Shown here piece by piece: positions 1-6,551 of a stretch of 17,396 bases of DNA; the stretch's first letter is position 1, and each line of letters opens with the position of its first letter. The notes under the pieces are model-generated. The model was not told where the DNA came from. It was given only the letters and a program-made list of their open reading frames with translations, and did no database searches. The stretch is from assembly GCA_035326025.1 (NCBI GenBank), contig DAOKYT010000058.1:1-17396 (forward strand), written 5' to 3'. This stretch comes from Amarobacter sp035326025. GTDB taxonomy: Bacteria; Chloroflexota; Dehalococcoidia; Tepidiformales; Tepidiformaceae. The position numbers were made by a program, and so were the translations under genes.

Positions 1-51
1 ACGCGGCTGTTAACCGCGGTGTTCGTGGTTCGAATCCACGTCGGGGAGCCA
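1..51 (+). tRNA. tRNA-Asn (GUU), 3' part only
   Basis: The window opens inside a tRNA. The anticodon stem pairs 2-6 with 14-18 around a seven-base loop (7-13) whose central triplet at 9-11 is GTT, so it reads Asn codons AAC/AAU. The T arm with the standard GGTTCGAATCC core follows, then the 3' acceptor strand, a G discriminator base and an encoded CCA at 49-51. The D arm and 5' acceptor strand lie outside the window. An encoded CCA means no CCA addition is needed for this gene. The identity is secure because anticodon loop, T loop and CCA are all in register. Confidence 0.93.
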
Positions 52-200
52 CTTCACGAATTACCGTCAAGTACAGACTCGGTGGACCCCAGCCCATGAG
101 GTATTGTGAACGGTAACATCGCCGGAAGGCCGTCAACATGAGAACCAAAGAGCGACCCCCCATGGGCCGTCTCCGGCATCAGGGACGCAGTTGAGGAGCG

Positions 201-422
201 GTGGCGAGCTACCACGCCGCCTCTCCGAAAACCATTCACATCTCCCGCGACGCCATCCAGCCGCGCATGACCGCCTGGCTCGAGGGCGAGGGCCTCACCG
301 GGCGGTCCGAGGCTACACCGCCCCGCCTCTCGCTCTTCCCCACCCCTGAGTGGGAGCGCCCGCGCCCCGCAGCTCGGCGTCCACCCGTCCCTCATTCTCC
401 GCGACCGACCCCCCGCCCGTGA
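201..422 (+). pseudogene. possible decayed C-terminal end of a serine recombinase (zinc-ribbon end)
   Basis: A stop-bounded frame reads YHAASPKTIHISRDAI followed by QPRMTAWLEGEGLTG. This resembles the 'HPKTVYVRED..LPxLDxWL' stretch that ends the recombinase zinc-ribbon region of large serine recombinases from actinobacteria and Chloroflexota. A stop lies in frame six bases upstream of the GTG, so no resolvase catalytic domain is attached, and downstream the frame runs into low-complexity Pro/Arg sequence. It lies just beyond tRNA-Asn, a common integration site. The resemblance covers only about 30 residues and is recalled, not searched. It may instead be a chance frame in GC-rich DNA. Confidence 0.3.
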
Positions 423-445
423 CCTTTACCGGCACCGTAACTTCA

Positions 446-473
446 ATTGCGGGCATGTGATTGCGGGCATGTA
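446..473. repeat. 14-base direct tandem duplication
   Basis: Two adjacent copies of ATTGCGGGCATGT followed by G or A lie at 446-459 and 460-473, differing only at the last base. It is probably a local slippage duplication. No function is implied by its position about 110 bases upstream of the sodN promoter. Confidence 0.7.
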
Positions 474-561
474 GGCTCACCTCCCTCGTGATTAGCCAGC
501 GACAGAGCCTACGGCCTCCCTTCCTCGGCAGGGTCCCGCCGAAACCATGCGCGACGGTGGG

Positions 562-590
562 TTACCGGCGGGGGCCGGGCCGGGTATAAT
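562..590 (+). promoter_or_regulatory. predicted promoter of sodN
   Basis: A perfect TATAAT -10 box lies at 585-590 in otherwise very GC-rich DNA. A weak -35-like TTACCG lies at 562-567, 17 bases upstream. A start near 597 would give a leader of about 37 bases before the sodN ATG. The -35 match is poor, so an activator may assist or only the -10 is conserved. Confidence 0.55.
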
Positions 591-633
591 CCGATTCCGC
601 GTTCATATTCGCATGCAAGGAGTGCCCACAGAC

Positions 634-1080
634 ATGAATCTCCTCTCCCGGCTGGCACGCCCGGCCCGCCTGGCCCACGCCCATTGCGACGGCCCGTGCG
701 GCGTATACGACCCTGCCGCGGCACGCATCGCCGCCGAAGCCGTGCTTTCGATGGAAAAGAAGATCGCGGCCCTGGGCGATGCGCAGGACCAGGCCACCAT
801 CAACACCCGGACGCGTTTCATCGCGATCAAGGAACAGCAGGCTGAAATCGTGAAGCGGGAGCTCGACATCCTCTGGCACGACTACTTCAAGCCCGAGCAC
901 CTGGAGAAGTACCCCAACCTGCACGACGTGTTCTGGAAGGCGGCGAAGCTGGCTTCGAAGAACAAGACCGAGCAGGACCCGGCGAACGGCGAAGCCCTGC
1001 TGGGTGCCATCGAGGAAATTCACAAGATCTTCTGGGCGACGAAGAACCGCGAGGTCGCGTTCTACCGCGCGAATCCTTAG
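634..1080 (+). CDS. sodN: nickel superoxide dismutase
   Basis: This protein dismutates superoxide to oxygen and hydrogen peroxide in the cytoplasm with a redox-active nickel held by its processed N-terminus. The 148-residue product carries the Ni-hook motif HCDGPCGVYDP at residues 17-27. His17, Cys18 and Cys22 correspond to His1, Cys2 and Cys6 of mature NiSOD. The first 16 residues (MNLLSRLARPARLAHA) are a removable propeptide, as in other NiSODs, and the rest fits the four-helix bundle seen in this family. ATG 634 was chosen because AAGGAG at 617-622 sits 11 bases upstream; the in-frame ATG at 613 and GTG at 622 lie before or inside that site. A TATAAT box precedes the gene and a 13-bp hairpin follows. 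No SodX-type maturation protease gene is seen next to it. Confidence 0.95.
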   Translation: MNLLSRLARPARLAHAHCDGPCGVYDPAAARIAAEAVLSMEKKIAALGDAQDQATINTRTRFIAIKEQQAEIVKRELDILWHDYFKPEHLEKYPNLHDVFWKAAKLASKNKTEQDPANGEALLGAIEEIHKIFWATKNREVAFYRANP

Positions 1081-1107
1081 CGGTAACTGCTGGACGGCAG
1101 GAACGCT

Positions 1108-1137
1108 GAGCCCCTCCACCGGACGGTGGAGGGGCTC
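1108..1137 (+). terminator. hairpin terminator after sodN
   Basis: A perfect 13-bp inverted repeat (1108-1120 with 1125-1137) encloses a four-base GGAC loop, starting 28 bases after the sodN stop. The following bases are only moderately T-rich. It could also stop transcripts arriving from the convergent dehydrogenase gene on the other strand. Confidence 0.8.
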
Positions 1138-1338
1138 GTCTGTGTTCGGGCGATCGCCGTCTGGCGCCGCGGGCGCGGACGGGGAGAGCGGCGGCGCGCT
1201 CCGGACGATACGGTCACGCGAGGGTGGCTCGGGCATGCACGGAGTGCGCCGCGGACGTGTCTGTCCTCGTCATCCTGAGGCAACCGGGGAGGGCGCCGTT
1301 CCCTGCATACAGACAGGCCTGCGGTGGCGAATCCAGCT

Positions 1339-2313
1339 TCACGACGTGAATTCGTTGACCAGCGGCTCGCCGTTTGCCATGCGGCGGAGGTTTTCCAGGA
1401 AGTAGCCCGTCGCGCGGGCGTCGTTGCCGGCGGCCACGGCCGAATTGTGTGGCGAAATGATGACGTTCGGGAGGTCCCAGAGCGGTGATTCGGGCGGTAG
1501 GGGCTCCTGCGAGACCACATCGAGGTAGGCCCCGCCCACCTGGCCAGAACGGAGCGCGTCGATCAGGGCCGGCTCGTCGACGATTTCGCCACGCCCGATG
1601 TTGATCAGGTGCGCGCCATGCTTGAGGTGGCCCAGGAGGTCGCGGCTGACCAGCCCTCGCGTTTCGTCGGTCAGCGGGCAGGCGATGACAAGCCAGTCGG
1701 TTGAGGGGACGAGCCGGGGCAGCTCGGCCGGCGGAACGATCTGCTGGACCGGGTCGGTGTCCCGTCGCGGGCTTCGGCGGACGCCGGTGACGTTGAGGCC
1801 GATGGCGGCGGCGATGCGGGCTATCTCGGAGCCGATCGAACCGAGGCCGATAACGGTCATATGCTGGCCAACCAGGTCGGGGGGTGGGGCGCCGCGCAGT
1901 GGCTCCCACGCGTGCCGGCGCTGGGATTCAAGCCAGGAGAGGAAGGGCCGCGCCAACATGAGCATGCCGCCGATTGCCGACTGGGCGATGGGTTGCGCGG
2001 TGGAACCCGCTGAGGTGGTGAGGCGCACACCACGTTCGAGCATCCGCCTGAAGATGGGGGCATCGACGCCCGCATTGAAGACGTGCATCCACTTGAGGTT
2101 GGGCGCACCCTGGGCGGCGGCAAAGAACGACCGCGAATAGTCGGGGAAGAGGTCGCCCGAGAAGTAGGCATAATCGACGCGCGCCAGGGCCTCGGGGTCG
2201 AGACGCGCATTCGGGTCCTCGGGGAGGACGATGGGCTCGATGCCGGGCCAGGCGTCCTGGACGCCGGCCTGGTAGTGGCGATGAAACGCGGGTGAGACGA
2301 GGAGGGTCGGCAT
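1339..2313 (-). CDS. D-2-hydroxyacid dehydrogenase, NAD-binding
   Basis: A 324-residue member of the D-isomer-specific 2-hydroxyacid dehydrogenase family, which interconverts 2-keto acids and D-2-hydroxyacids with NAD(P)H. The N-terminal flavodoxin-like substrate domain (about 1-100) is followed by a Rossmann domain with the dinucleotide motif GLGSIG at 156-161. The catalytic triad is visible: Arg241 in NIGRG, Glu270 in SQEPLP and His289 in ISPHNSA. The length is normal for the family. The substrate cannot be told; glyoxylate/hydroxypyruvate reductase-like enzymes are the closest in pattern. The ATG lies only 8 bases past the stop of the THUMP-like methyltransferase gene, so the two are probably co-transcribed. 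No strong ribosome site precedes the ATG. Confidence 0.9.
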   Translation of the reverse strand: MPTLLVSPAFHRHYQAGVQDAWPGIEPIVLPEDPNARLDPEALARVDYAYFSGDLFPDYSRSFFAAAQGAPNLKWMHVFNAGVDAPIFRRMLERGVRLTTSAGSTAQPIAQSAIGGMLMLARPFLSWLESQRRHAWEPLRGAPPPDLVGQHMTVIGLGSIGSEIARIAAAIGLNVTGVRRSPRRDTDPVQQIVPPAELPRLVPSTDWLVIACPLTDETRGLVSRDLLGHLKHGAHLINIGRGEIVDEPALIDALRSGQVGGAYLDVVSQEPLPPESPLWDLPNVIISPHNSAVAAGNDARATGYFLENLRRMANGEPLVNEFTS

Positions 2314-2321
2314 GGCGGAAA

Positions 2322-3503
2322 TTATGCGCCGGGCGCGCCAGGTCCGGGAGAGAGGCGGCGCACGATCATGACCACGCGATTCCCGCCCACGGTGGTGCAG
2401 AGCAGCGTGACGGGGTCGCCGGTGAGGCGGCCGAGGAGGCGCCGCAGCTCATCGGGCTCGACGGGGAACGCGCGGCGGCGGATCTCGTGCGGCCGCCACG
2501 ATCGGGAGGCCAGGAAATCCTTCAGCCGGCGGACGGAGAATGGCACGACTTCGAGCACCTCAAATGTCGCGGCGAGCGGGTCGAACGCGGGGAGGGAGCC
2601 GGTAAGGTAGGCGACCTGCGAGTCGAGCAGGCGGGCGCCCAGCCGGTGGCCGAGGTGGCGGACGAGCCCCGCGCGCGTGACGCAGGACTCCGGGTCGAAG
2701 ACATAACGGTCAACGGGGACGGGGAGTTCGGGGCATTCGGGTGCCCCGGAGGTGAGTTCGGCGCCGGCGGGGAGGAGGACGGCCCGCCGGAGGCCCGCCG
2801 TTGCGCCAGCGCCAGCCCAGAGCGTCACCTCGCGCATGCCCGTGCCGAGCTGGACTGCCTCCATCTCGGTCCAGGGCGGCACACGTTCGCGGTCGAGCCC
2901 GGGCGGGGCCTTGAGTACGCCGGTTGGGGCCTCCCGGAGCAGGTCCAGGCAGGTCTCCCACGAGGGCGAAAAGGCATCCGGGTCGAAGGTGCGCCGGGCC
3001 GCGGTGCGGCGGGCGGGGTCGAGGATGAGCGCGAGACCATCCAGCCGGAGCGGTGGCCGGGCGGCGTCGCCTGTGACGATGCTGGCAGCGGGGACGTTTG
3101 CTTTTGCGAGTAACGCCGTCGGCGGGTCGATTTCGACACCCGCGACTTCCGTCCCGTGTGCGGCGCAGGCAGCGAGGTCTCCGCCGAGGCCGCAGGTGAG
3201 GTCGGCCACGGGCATGCCGGTCCGGGCGAGCCGCCGGGCGCGGCGTTCGGCGACCAGCGGGTGGGTCATCATTTCGAGGCCCGGGGCGGTCAGGAGCAGG
3301 CCGTAGTCCCGCCCGAAGCGACCGGCCGCCCGCGCGCGGAGGGTGGCCTGCTCGGCGAGGGCGGAAGCCCGGGCGGGTGGGTGCAGCCTTCGGAGGGTGC
3401 TCACCAGCCGGTTGGGGTCGTCGCGGCCGGCGTCGAGCGGGATGGCGGCGAGGGCGGCCCGGCCGGCGGGGCTCACCAGGTAGCGCGCGCGCTCGAGGTC
3501 CAC
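2322..3503 (-). CDS. THUMP-like class I SAM-dependent methyltransferase
   Basis: A protein of about 393 residues matching a conserved methyltransferase family with a C-terminal THUMP-like domain that is widespread in actinobacteria; its RNA target is not established. Visible landmarks are GLEMMTHPLVAERRARR (about 75-91), SAM motif I VADLTCGLGGDLAA (99-112), an acidic post-I motif VEIDP (123-127), the family signature LDPARR (161-166) followed by R-TFDPDAFSPSW, and a C-terminal half ending with EIRRR-AFPVEPDELRRLL. The start is uncertain. GTG at 3503 gives VDLERARYLVSPAG, which fits the family's N-terminus; a TTG at 3530 is in frame, and neither has a clear ribosome site. The divergent HAD gene begins at 3555, leaving about 50 bases for both promoters. 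Confidence 0.85.
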   Translation of the reverse strand: MDLERARYLVSPAGRAALAAIPLDAGRDDPNRLVSTLRRLHPPARASALAEQATLRARAAGRFGRDYGLLLTAPGLEMMTHPLVAERRARRLARTGMPVADLTCGLGGDLAACAAHGTEVAGVEIDPPTALLAKANVPAASIVTGDAARPPLRLDGLALILDPARRTAARRTFDPDAFSPSWETCLDLLREAPTGVLKAPPGLDRERVPPWTEMEAVQLGTGMREVTLWAGAGATAGLRRAVLLPAGAELTSGAPECPELPVPVDRYVFDPESCVTRAGLVRHLGHRLGARLLDSQVAYLTGSLPAFDPLAATFEVLEVVPFSVRRLKDFLASRSWRPHEIRRRAFPVEPDELRRLLGRLTGDPVTLLCTTVGGNRVVMIVRRLSPGPGAPGA

Positions 3504-3554
3504 GTGCAGAGGGTGGGGCAGCGCGGCCAACGCGCAACGTGCGACACTCGATCC

Positions 3555-4235
3555 GTGGCGAACATCATCTGTCTCGATTTCGATGACACGATCGTCCTCG
3601 ACAACACGGCCCGGCAGGTCTTCGAGCGGTTCGCGGCGCCGGGATGGCAGGCACTGAGCGAACGGAAGGCGCGGGGCGAGCTGACCGTGGAGCAGTACAA
3701 CGCCGCCGCGCTGGACCTGGTGGAGGCCACGCGCGAGGAACTCGTCGAGTTCGTGGTGCAGGTGGCGCGGCCGCGCGCGGGGCTGGGAGAGTTGCTCGAC
3801 TGGGCGCACTGGAACGGGTGGATGGCGGTGGTGGTGAGCAATGGCTACGACTTCTACGTCGATCCGGTGCTGGATCGGTTGGGGTTCGACCGGGTGCCTC
3901 GGCATCTGGGGCGCACCAGCCGGGAATATCGCTGGCGGGTGCGGTACTACAGTCCGCGAGGGGTAGTGCTCGAAGACGGGTTCAAGCTCTCGTATGCGGC
4001 GGCGTTCCGCGGGGCGGGCGATTTCGTTGCCTACGTCGGCGATGGCGAAAGCGACCTGGAGGCCGCGGGGCTGGCGCCGGTGGTCTTCGCGCGGAGCACG
4101 CTCCTGGAGCGGTTAGACGGGCGCCACGAGCGGCTCTACGCTTTCGAGTCGTTCCATGATGTGCGGGATGTGCTCGAACGGGAGGGCGAATCGTGGCTCG
4201 AATCCTTCTCCTCTATGACAGCCGGGGAGGGCTGA
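3555..4235 (+). CDS. HAD-superfamily phosphatase, MtnX/PSP-like (HAD-IB)
   Basis: A 226-residue HAD hydrolase predicted to remove phosphate from a small metabolite in the cytoplasm. All four HAD motifs are present: motif I LDFDDT at 7-12 (nucleophile Asp8, acid Asp10), motif II VVSNG at 93-97 (Ser95), Lys144 in GFKLS, and motif IV GDGESD at 162-167. A helical cap lies between motifs I and II. The SNGYDFYVDPVLDRLGF segment resembles MtnX-like phosphatases (methionine salvage) and phosphoserine phosphatase relatives, but the substrate is not assignable. The GTG at 3555 was chosen because motif I begins six residues later; no ribosome site is seen, so translation may be leaderless. The 3' end overlaps the WrbA-like gene by 43 bases. 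Confidence 0.85.
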   Translation: MANIICLDFDDTIVLDNTARQVFERFAAPGWQALSERKARGELTVEQYNAAALDLVEATREELVEFVVQVARPRAGLGELLDWAHWNGWMAVVVSNGYDFYVDPVLDRLGFDRVPRHLGRTSREYRWRVRYYSPRGVVLEDGFKLSYAAAFRGAGDFVAYVGDGESDLEAAGLAPVVFARSTLLERLDGRHERLYAFESFHDVRDVLEREGESWLESFSSMTAGEG

Positions 4236-4693
4236 CCGAACAGCTGGCGGACGGCGTCGAGGCTGGCATCCGGGATGCCGGCGCCGAGTGCGTCCGCAGG
4301 CGGGTGGACGATGCTTCGCCGGATCTGCTGCTCGAGTGCGAGGGCATCGTGGTGGGCTCGCCAAACTGGAGCGGGGTCACGGGCAGGATGAAGGAGTGGT
4401 GGGACCAGTCGGGCGACCGCTGGGAGAGCGGCGAAATCGGCGGGAAAGTTGGCGGAGCGTTCACCGCCGGCTATTCGCGCTCGGGTGGGACCGAGGCCAC
4501 GTTGCTCCAGTTGCTGCACCTGCTGCTGGCGCACGGCATGGTAATCGTCGGGCTGCCATGGACGGACACGATGCGGCGTTCGGGTTCGTACTACGGGGCC
4601 ACGGCCCACGGGAGCGTGAGCGACGAGGACCTGGCCCAGGCGAGGGTACTCGGGCAGCGGGTGGCGGCGACGGCGTTGCGGCTCTTCGGGTAA
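4193..4693 (+). CDS. WrbA-like flavodoxin / NAD(P)H:quinone oxidoreductase
   Basis: A 166-residue flavodoxin-fold protein closest in pattern to WrbA, an FMN-dependent two-electron quinone reductase that limits redox cycling. The N-terminal phosphate-binding loop YDSRGGLTEQLA is at 8-19. WrbA-type segments follow: GSPNWSGVTGRMKEWWDQSG (55-74), GKVGGAFTAG (84-93), LLLAHGMVIVGLPW (110-123), GSYYGATAHG (131-140) and a C-terminal ARVLGQRVAATALRL helix. It is shorter than the roughly 198-residue E. coli WrbA. GTG 4193 is supported by GGAGGG at 4181-4186 with six bases between. This start lies inside the end of the HAD gene, implying co-transcription and probable translational coupling. Quinone reductase activity is inferred from family membership. 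Confidence 0.88.
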   Translation: MARILLLYDSRGGLTEQLADGVEAGIRDAGAECVRRRVDDASPDLLLECEGIVVGSPNWSGVTGRMKEWWDQSGDRWESGEIGGKVGGAFTAGYSRSGGTEATLLQLLHLLLAHGMVIVGLPWTDTMRRSGSYYGATAHGSVSDEDLAQARVLGQRVAATALRLFG

Positions 4694-4746
4694 GCGGCGG
4701 GACTGGCGTCGCCGGGTTCGTCTATGCAAGGACCGCCGGGGGTGGG

Positions 4747-4752
4747 TAGTAT
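4747..4752 (+). promoter_or_regulatory. weak -10-like element before the small basic gene
   Basis: TAGTAT lies at 4747-4752, about 40 bases before the TTG start, with only a poor -35-like ATGCAA 17 bases further upstream. This suggests the small gene may have its own promoter as well as read-through from the flavodoxin gene. Confidence 0.3.
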
Positions 4753-4790
4753 CCGCGCGTCCGAATTTCTTGCATTGAGGAGGCGCACAC

Positions 4791-4883
4791 TTGGGAGACA
4801 AGAGCCCGAAGAACACCCAGAAGACCACGAAGCAGAAGGCGGTCGCGAAGACCACCAAGAGCGCCGCCCCGGTGAAGAAGTAA
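4791..4883 (+). CDS. 30-residue lysine-rich small protein ('MGDKSPK' type)
   Basis: A short gene with a TTG start encoding MGDKSPKNTQKTTKQK, then AVAKTTKSAAPVKK. A near-perfect ribosome site GAGGAGG at 4777-4783 lies seven bases upstream. The product is strongly basic (ten Lys, one Asp, no Arg) with Thr, Ala and Ser filling the rest, so it is probably unstructured. Similar tiny proteins beginning MGDKSPK occur in actinobacteria and Chloroflexota as conserved hypotheticals; that is recalled, not searched. Nucleic-acid binding is possible from the charge but is not shown. The gene has its own hairpin terminator 24 bases after the stop and sits between the flavodoxin and nucleoside phosphorylase genes. 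No known function is claimed. Confidence 0.75.
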   Translation: MGDKSPKNTQKTTKQKAVAKTTKSAAPVKK

Positions 4884-4907
4884 GGACGGGGTAGCGCGAA
4901 CGAGCTA

Positions 4908-4929
4908 GCGCCTCCCGCCCGGGAGGCGC
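4908..4929 (+). terminator. hairpin terminator after the small basic gene
   Basis: A perfect 9-bp inverted repeat (4908-4916 with 4921-4929, loop GCCC) begins 24 bases after the TAA of the small gene. GGGCTTTCGG follows, a short T stretch. It probably isolates the small transcript from the downstream phosphorylase gene. Confidence 0.7.
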
Positions 4930-4978
4930 CGGGCTTTCGGTCACAGACAAGGGACTCGGTCCGGACGATCACCCGGCG

Positions 4979-5710
4979 ATGCCCGGCCGGCAGCCGGAGC
5001 AGTTGCCGGATGTTGTGCTGCTCCTCGGCGTGTTCGATGTGCACGAGGGGGCGAAGCGGTTCGCGGCGTACCTCGATGACGCGCGCTTTTCTCGCTCGGA
5101 GACGAGCCGGAGCGGCATCCCGTACTACATGGGCGAGCACGCCGGGGTGCGGGTGGCGCTGAGCGCATGTTTCGGGGGGCCGATGGCGGCGCTGTTCGCG
5201 CACACGTGGTGCGGGGCGGGAGTGCCGGCGGTCGTGCAACTCGGGTGGTACGGGGCGCTCCAGGAAGGGACCACGCTGGGCGACGTGGTGGTCCCGCGGC
5301 ACGCGGAACGCCAGGACGGCGTCTCGGACTGGTACCTGCCGAAGGGGATCCTGGCGGATGCGAGCCCGGACCTGGCGCAGGCAATCGTTGCCCGGCTGCG
5401 GGCGCGCAACATCCCGGCGGACCAGCACGCGATCTACTCGACGCCGGCGCTGCTGGCGGAATCGCGCGACGTGATCGCCGACTGGTCGAGGCACGGCTAC
5501 CACGGGGTGGACATGGAGACGGCGGCGACGTTCGCGGTGGCGAAGCACCTTGGAGCGCGCCGGGCGGCGGCGCTCCTGCGGCTTGATGACCTGGTGGCGG
5601 AGGAGCATTCGCTTGCCCGGGGGCTGCCGCGCGACCTGCGGGGGTTCATGCGGGAGCGCGAGCGGGAAGTGATGCACGCGGCGATCGAGGCGGTGGGGGA
5701 CCTGGAGTAG
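4979..5710 (+). CDS. nucleoside phosphorylase family protein (PNP/UDP type)
   Basis: A 243-residue member of the purine nucleoside/uridine phosphorylase superfamily, predicted to cleave the N-glycosidic bond of nucleosides with phosphate for salvage in the cytoplasm. Signature elements are LGWYGALQEGTTLGDVVVP at 88-106, matching the 'G..G.L...GD.vvp' core, and GVDMETAATFAVA at 176-188, where Met-Glu is the ribose-binding motif. Asp203-Asp204 near the C-terminus sits where PNP uses its catalytic Asp. The base preference cannot be decided from sequence. ATG 4979 is the first reasonable start, with no strong ribosome site. The gene follows the small-protein terminator, so it probably has its own promoter in 4930-4978, though none was recognised. 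Confidence 0.82.
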   Translation: MPGRQPEQLPDVVLLLGVFDVHEGAKRFAAYLDDARFSRSETSRSGIPYYMGEHAGVRVALSACFGGPMAALFAHTWCGAGVPAVVQLGWYGALQEGTTLGDVVVPRHAERQDGVSDWYLPKGILADASPDLAQAIVARLRARNIPADQHAIYSTPALLAESRDVIADWSRHGYHGVDMETAATFAVAKHLGARRAAALLRLDDLVAEEHSLARGLPRDLRGFMREREREVMHAAIEAVGDLE

Positions 5711-5736
5711 GGGGGCATGGCAATCAGAGATAAAAG

Positions 5737-5775
5737 ACCCCGCAGCCAGCCCGTCGAGGCGGAATGGCGCGGGGT
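5737..5775 (-). terminator. hairpin terminator between nucleoside phosphorylase and SurA-like gene
   Basis: An imperfect long hairpin pairs ACCCCGC (5737-5743) with GCGGGGT (5769-5775) and GCCA (5745-5748) with TGGC (5765-5768), with a small inner GCC/GGC stem. On the minus strand it is followed directly by CTTTTAT, a fair U tract, so it best terminates the minus-strand SurA-like cassette. It also lies about 27 bases beyond the phosphorylase stop and may act in both directions. Confidence 0.65.
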
Positions 5776-5833
5776 TTGCGCACGCACAGAAATGGCGGAT
5801 AGGCCCACGGCAGCCTCTTCGTATCGCCAGGGA

Positions 5834-6517
5834 TTACGGCAGACGGGCGATGATCCGCACCTCACTCGATGCCCGGAGGTCAGCGACAAGGCGATCAACT
5901 GCAGCGTCCCTGGCAGCAGTGTCGCTTGATTGGGGGCCGAGAGTCTCGAAGAGTTCGGCGCGGAGGTTGCTGACAGCGATCGACCTTCGGAGCGTATCGA
6001 GGATGACAGGGCTCGAGTCGTAGACGCTGACGTGGTAGGGGCTGCCTTCGAGTTGCTGGAACATGTCGCGGAGAGCTCGTGCCGTCGCGTCATCACCTTC
6101 CATCGCGGCGATGAGGCCTTCCTTCGCCTGCTTCGCCGCGAGCAGAACGTCCGCGTCATTGGGGACGAGACCACGGCGTTCGGCCTCCTGGAAGAGGAGC
6201 TCGTTGTCGATCTGTTCGCTGAGGAAGTCGCTGGCGGACATCTCCGAAACGCCGCTCTCCTTCCCGATGCCTGGCGTGTTGCGGGCGATCAGGAACGCTT
6301 CGACCCGGGCGAGGGGTATTTCGGCCCCGTTCACGGTGGCGGCAACCGCTCCGGTGTCGGACTGTGCTTTGGCGAGCGCTTCGCGGACGATCTGGAGGTC
6401 GTCTGCCCTTGCCTCATCGCCGTTTGTCATGATAGCAGCGAGGATGAGCGCGCAGATGAGTGCTATGAGGGCGCTAGTGGCAATTCTCTTGTTCTTGAGG
6501 ACCGTCAAAATGTGCAT
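5834..6517 (-). CDS. membrane-anchored SurA-N-like protein without PPIase domain
   Basis: A 227-residue protein with a short basic N-terminus and a single hydrophobic segment (about 13-30, TSALIALICALILAAIM) acting as an uncleaved signal anchor, putting the rest outside the membrane. Residues 57-135 match the SurA/PrsA N-terminal chaperone pattern: AVAATVNGAEIPLARVEAFL, then DFLSEQIDNELLFQEAERRG and a helix. The remainder is helical with no parvulin rotamase domain, and the protein is shorter than SurA or PrsA, so it is likely a chaperone or holdase-like partner and not an isomerase. The ATG is preceded by AAGGAA five bases upstream. It lies 34 bases downstream of the secreted-protein gene on the same strand, so that protein is its likely client. 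Confidence 0.72.
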   Translation of the reverse strand: MHILTVLKNKRIATSALIALICALILAAIMTNGDEARADDLQIVREALAKAQSDTGAVAATVNGAEIPLARVEAFLIARNTPGIGKESGVSEMSASDFLSEQIDNELLFQEAERRGLVPNDADVLLAAKQAKEGLIAAMEGDDATARALRDMFQQLEGSPYHVSVYDSSPVILDTLRRSIAVSNLRAELFETLGPQSSDTAARDAAVDRLVADLRASSEVRIIARLP

Positions 6518-6551
6518 CTTAATTCCTTATTCCTAAATAGATGGTCTGGCT

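Larger units (their letters stand above)
52..546. other. tRNA-to-sodN intergenic stretch
   Basis: About 495 bases with no convincing intact gene. Apart from the possible recombinase remnant and the 14-base tandem duplication described separately, nothing recognisable is seen. Several overlapping frames here are proline/arginine-rich low-complexity translations typical of non-coding GC-rich DNA. Confidence 0.6.

Noticed and set aside
54..395. Minus-strand frame opposite the possible recombinase remnant
   Set aside because: Its translation is Gly/Arg/Pro-rich with no domain pattern and no ribosome site; it is a shadow in GC-rich DNA.
1138..1338. Gap between the sodN hairpin and the dehydrogenase stop, including CGTCATCCTGAGG at about 1268-1280, which resembles a dispersed intergenic motif of some bacterial genomes
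   Set aside because: Only one short copy is present here and no inverted or tandem partner is visible, so it cannot be called a repeat from this window.
2292..3113. Long plus-strand frame over the methyltransferase gene
   Set aside because: It lies opposite a minus-strand gene with clear methyltransferase motifs; its Gly/Glu/Arg-rich translation is an antisense shadow.
4136..5677. 513-residue minus-strand open frame
   Set aside because: It covers the flavodoxin, small basic protein and nucleoside phosphorylase genes, all with recognised motifs on the plus strand; it is Arg/His/Pro-rich with no domain.
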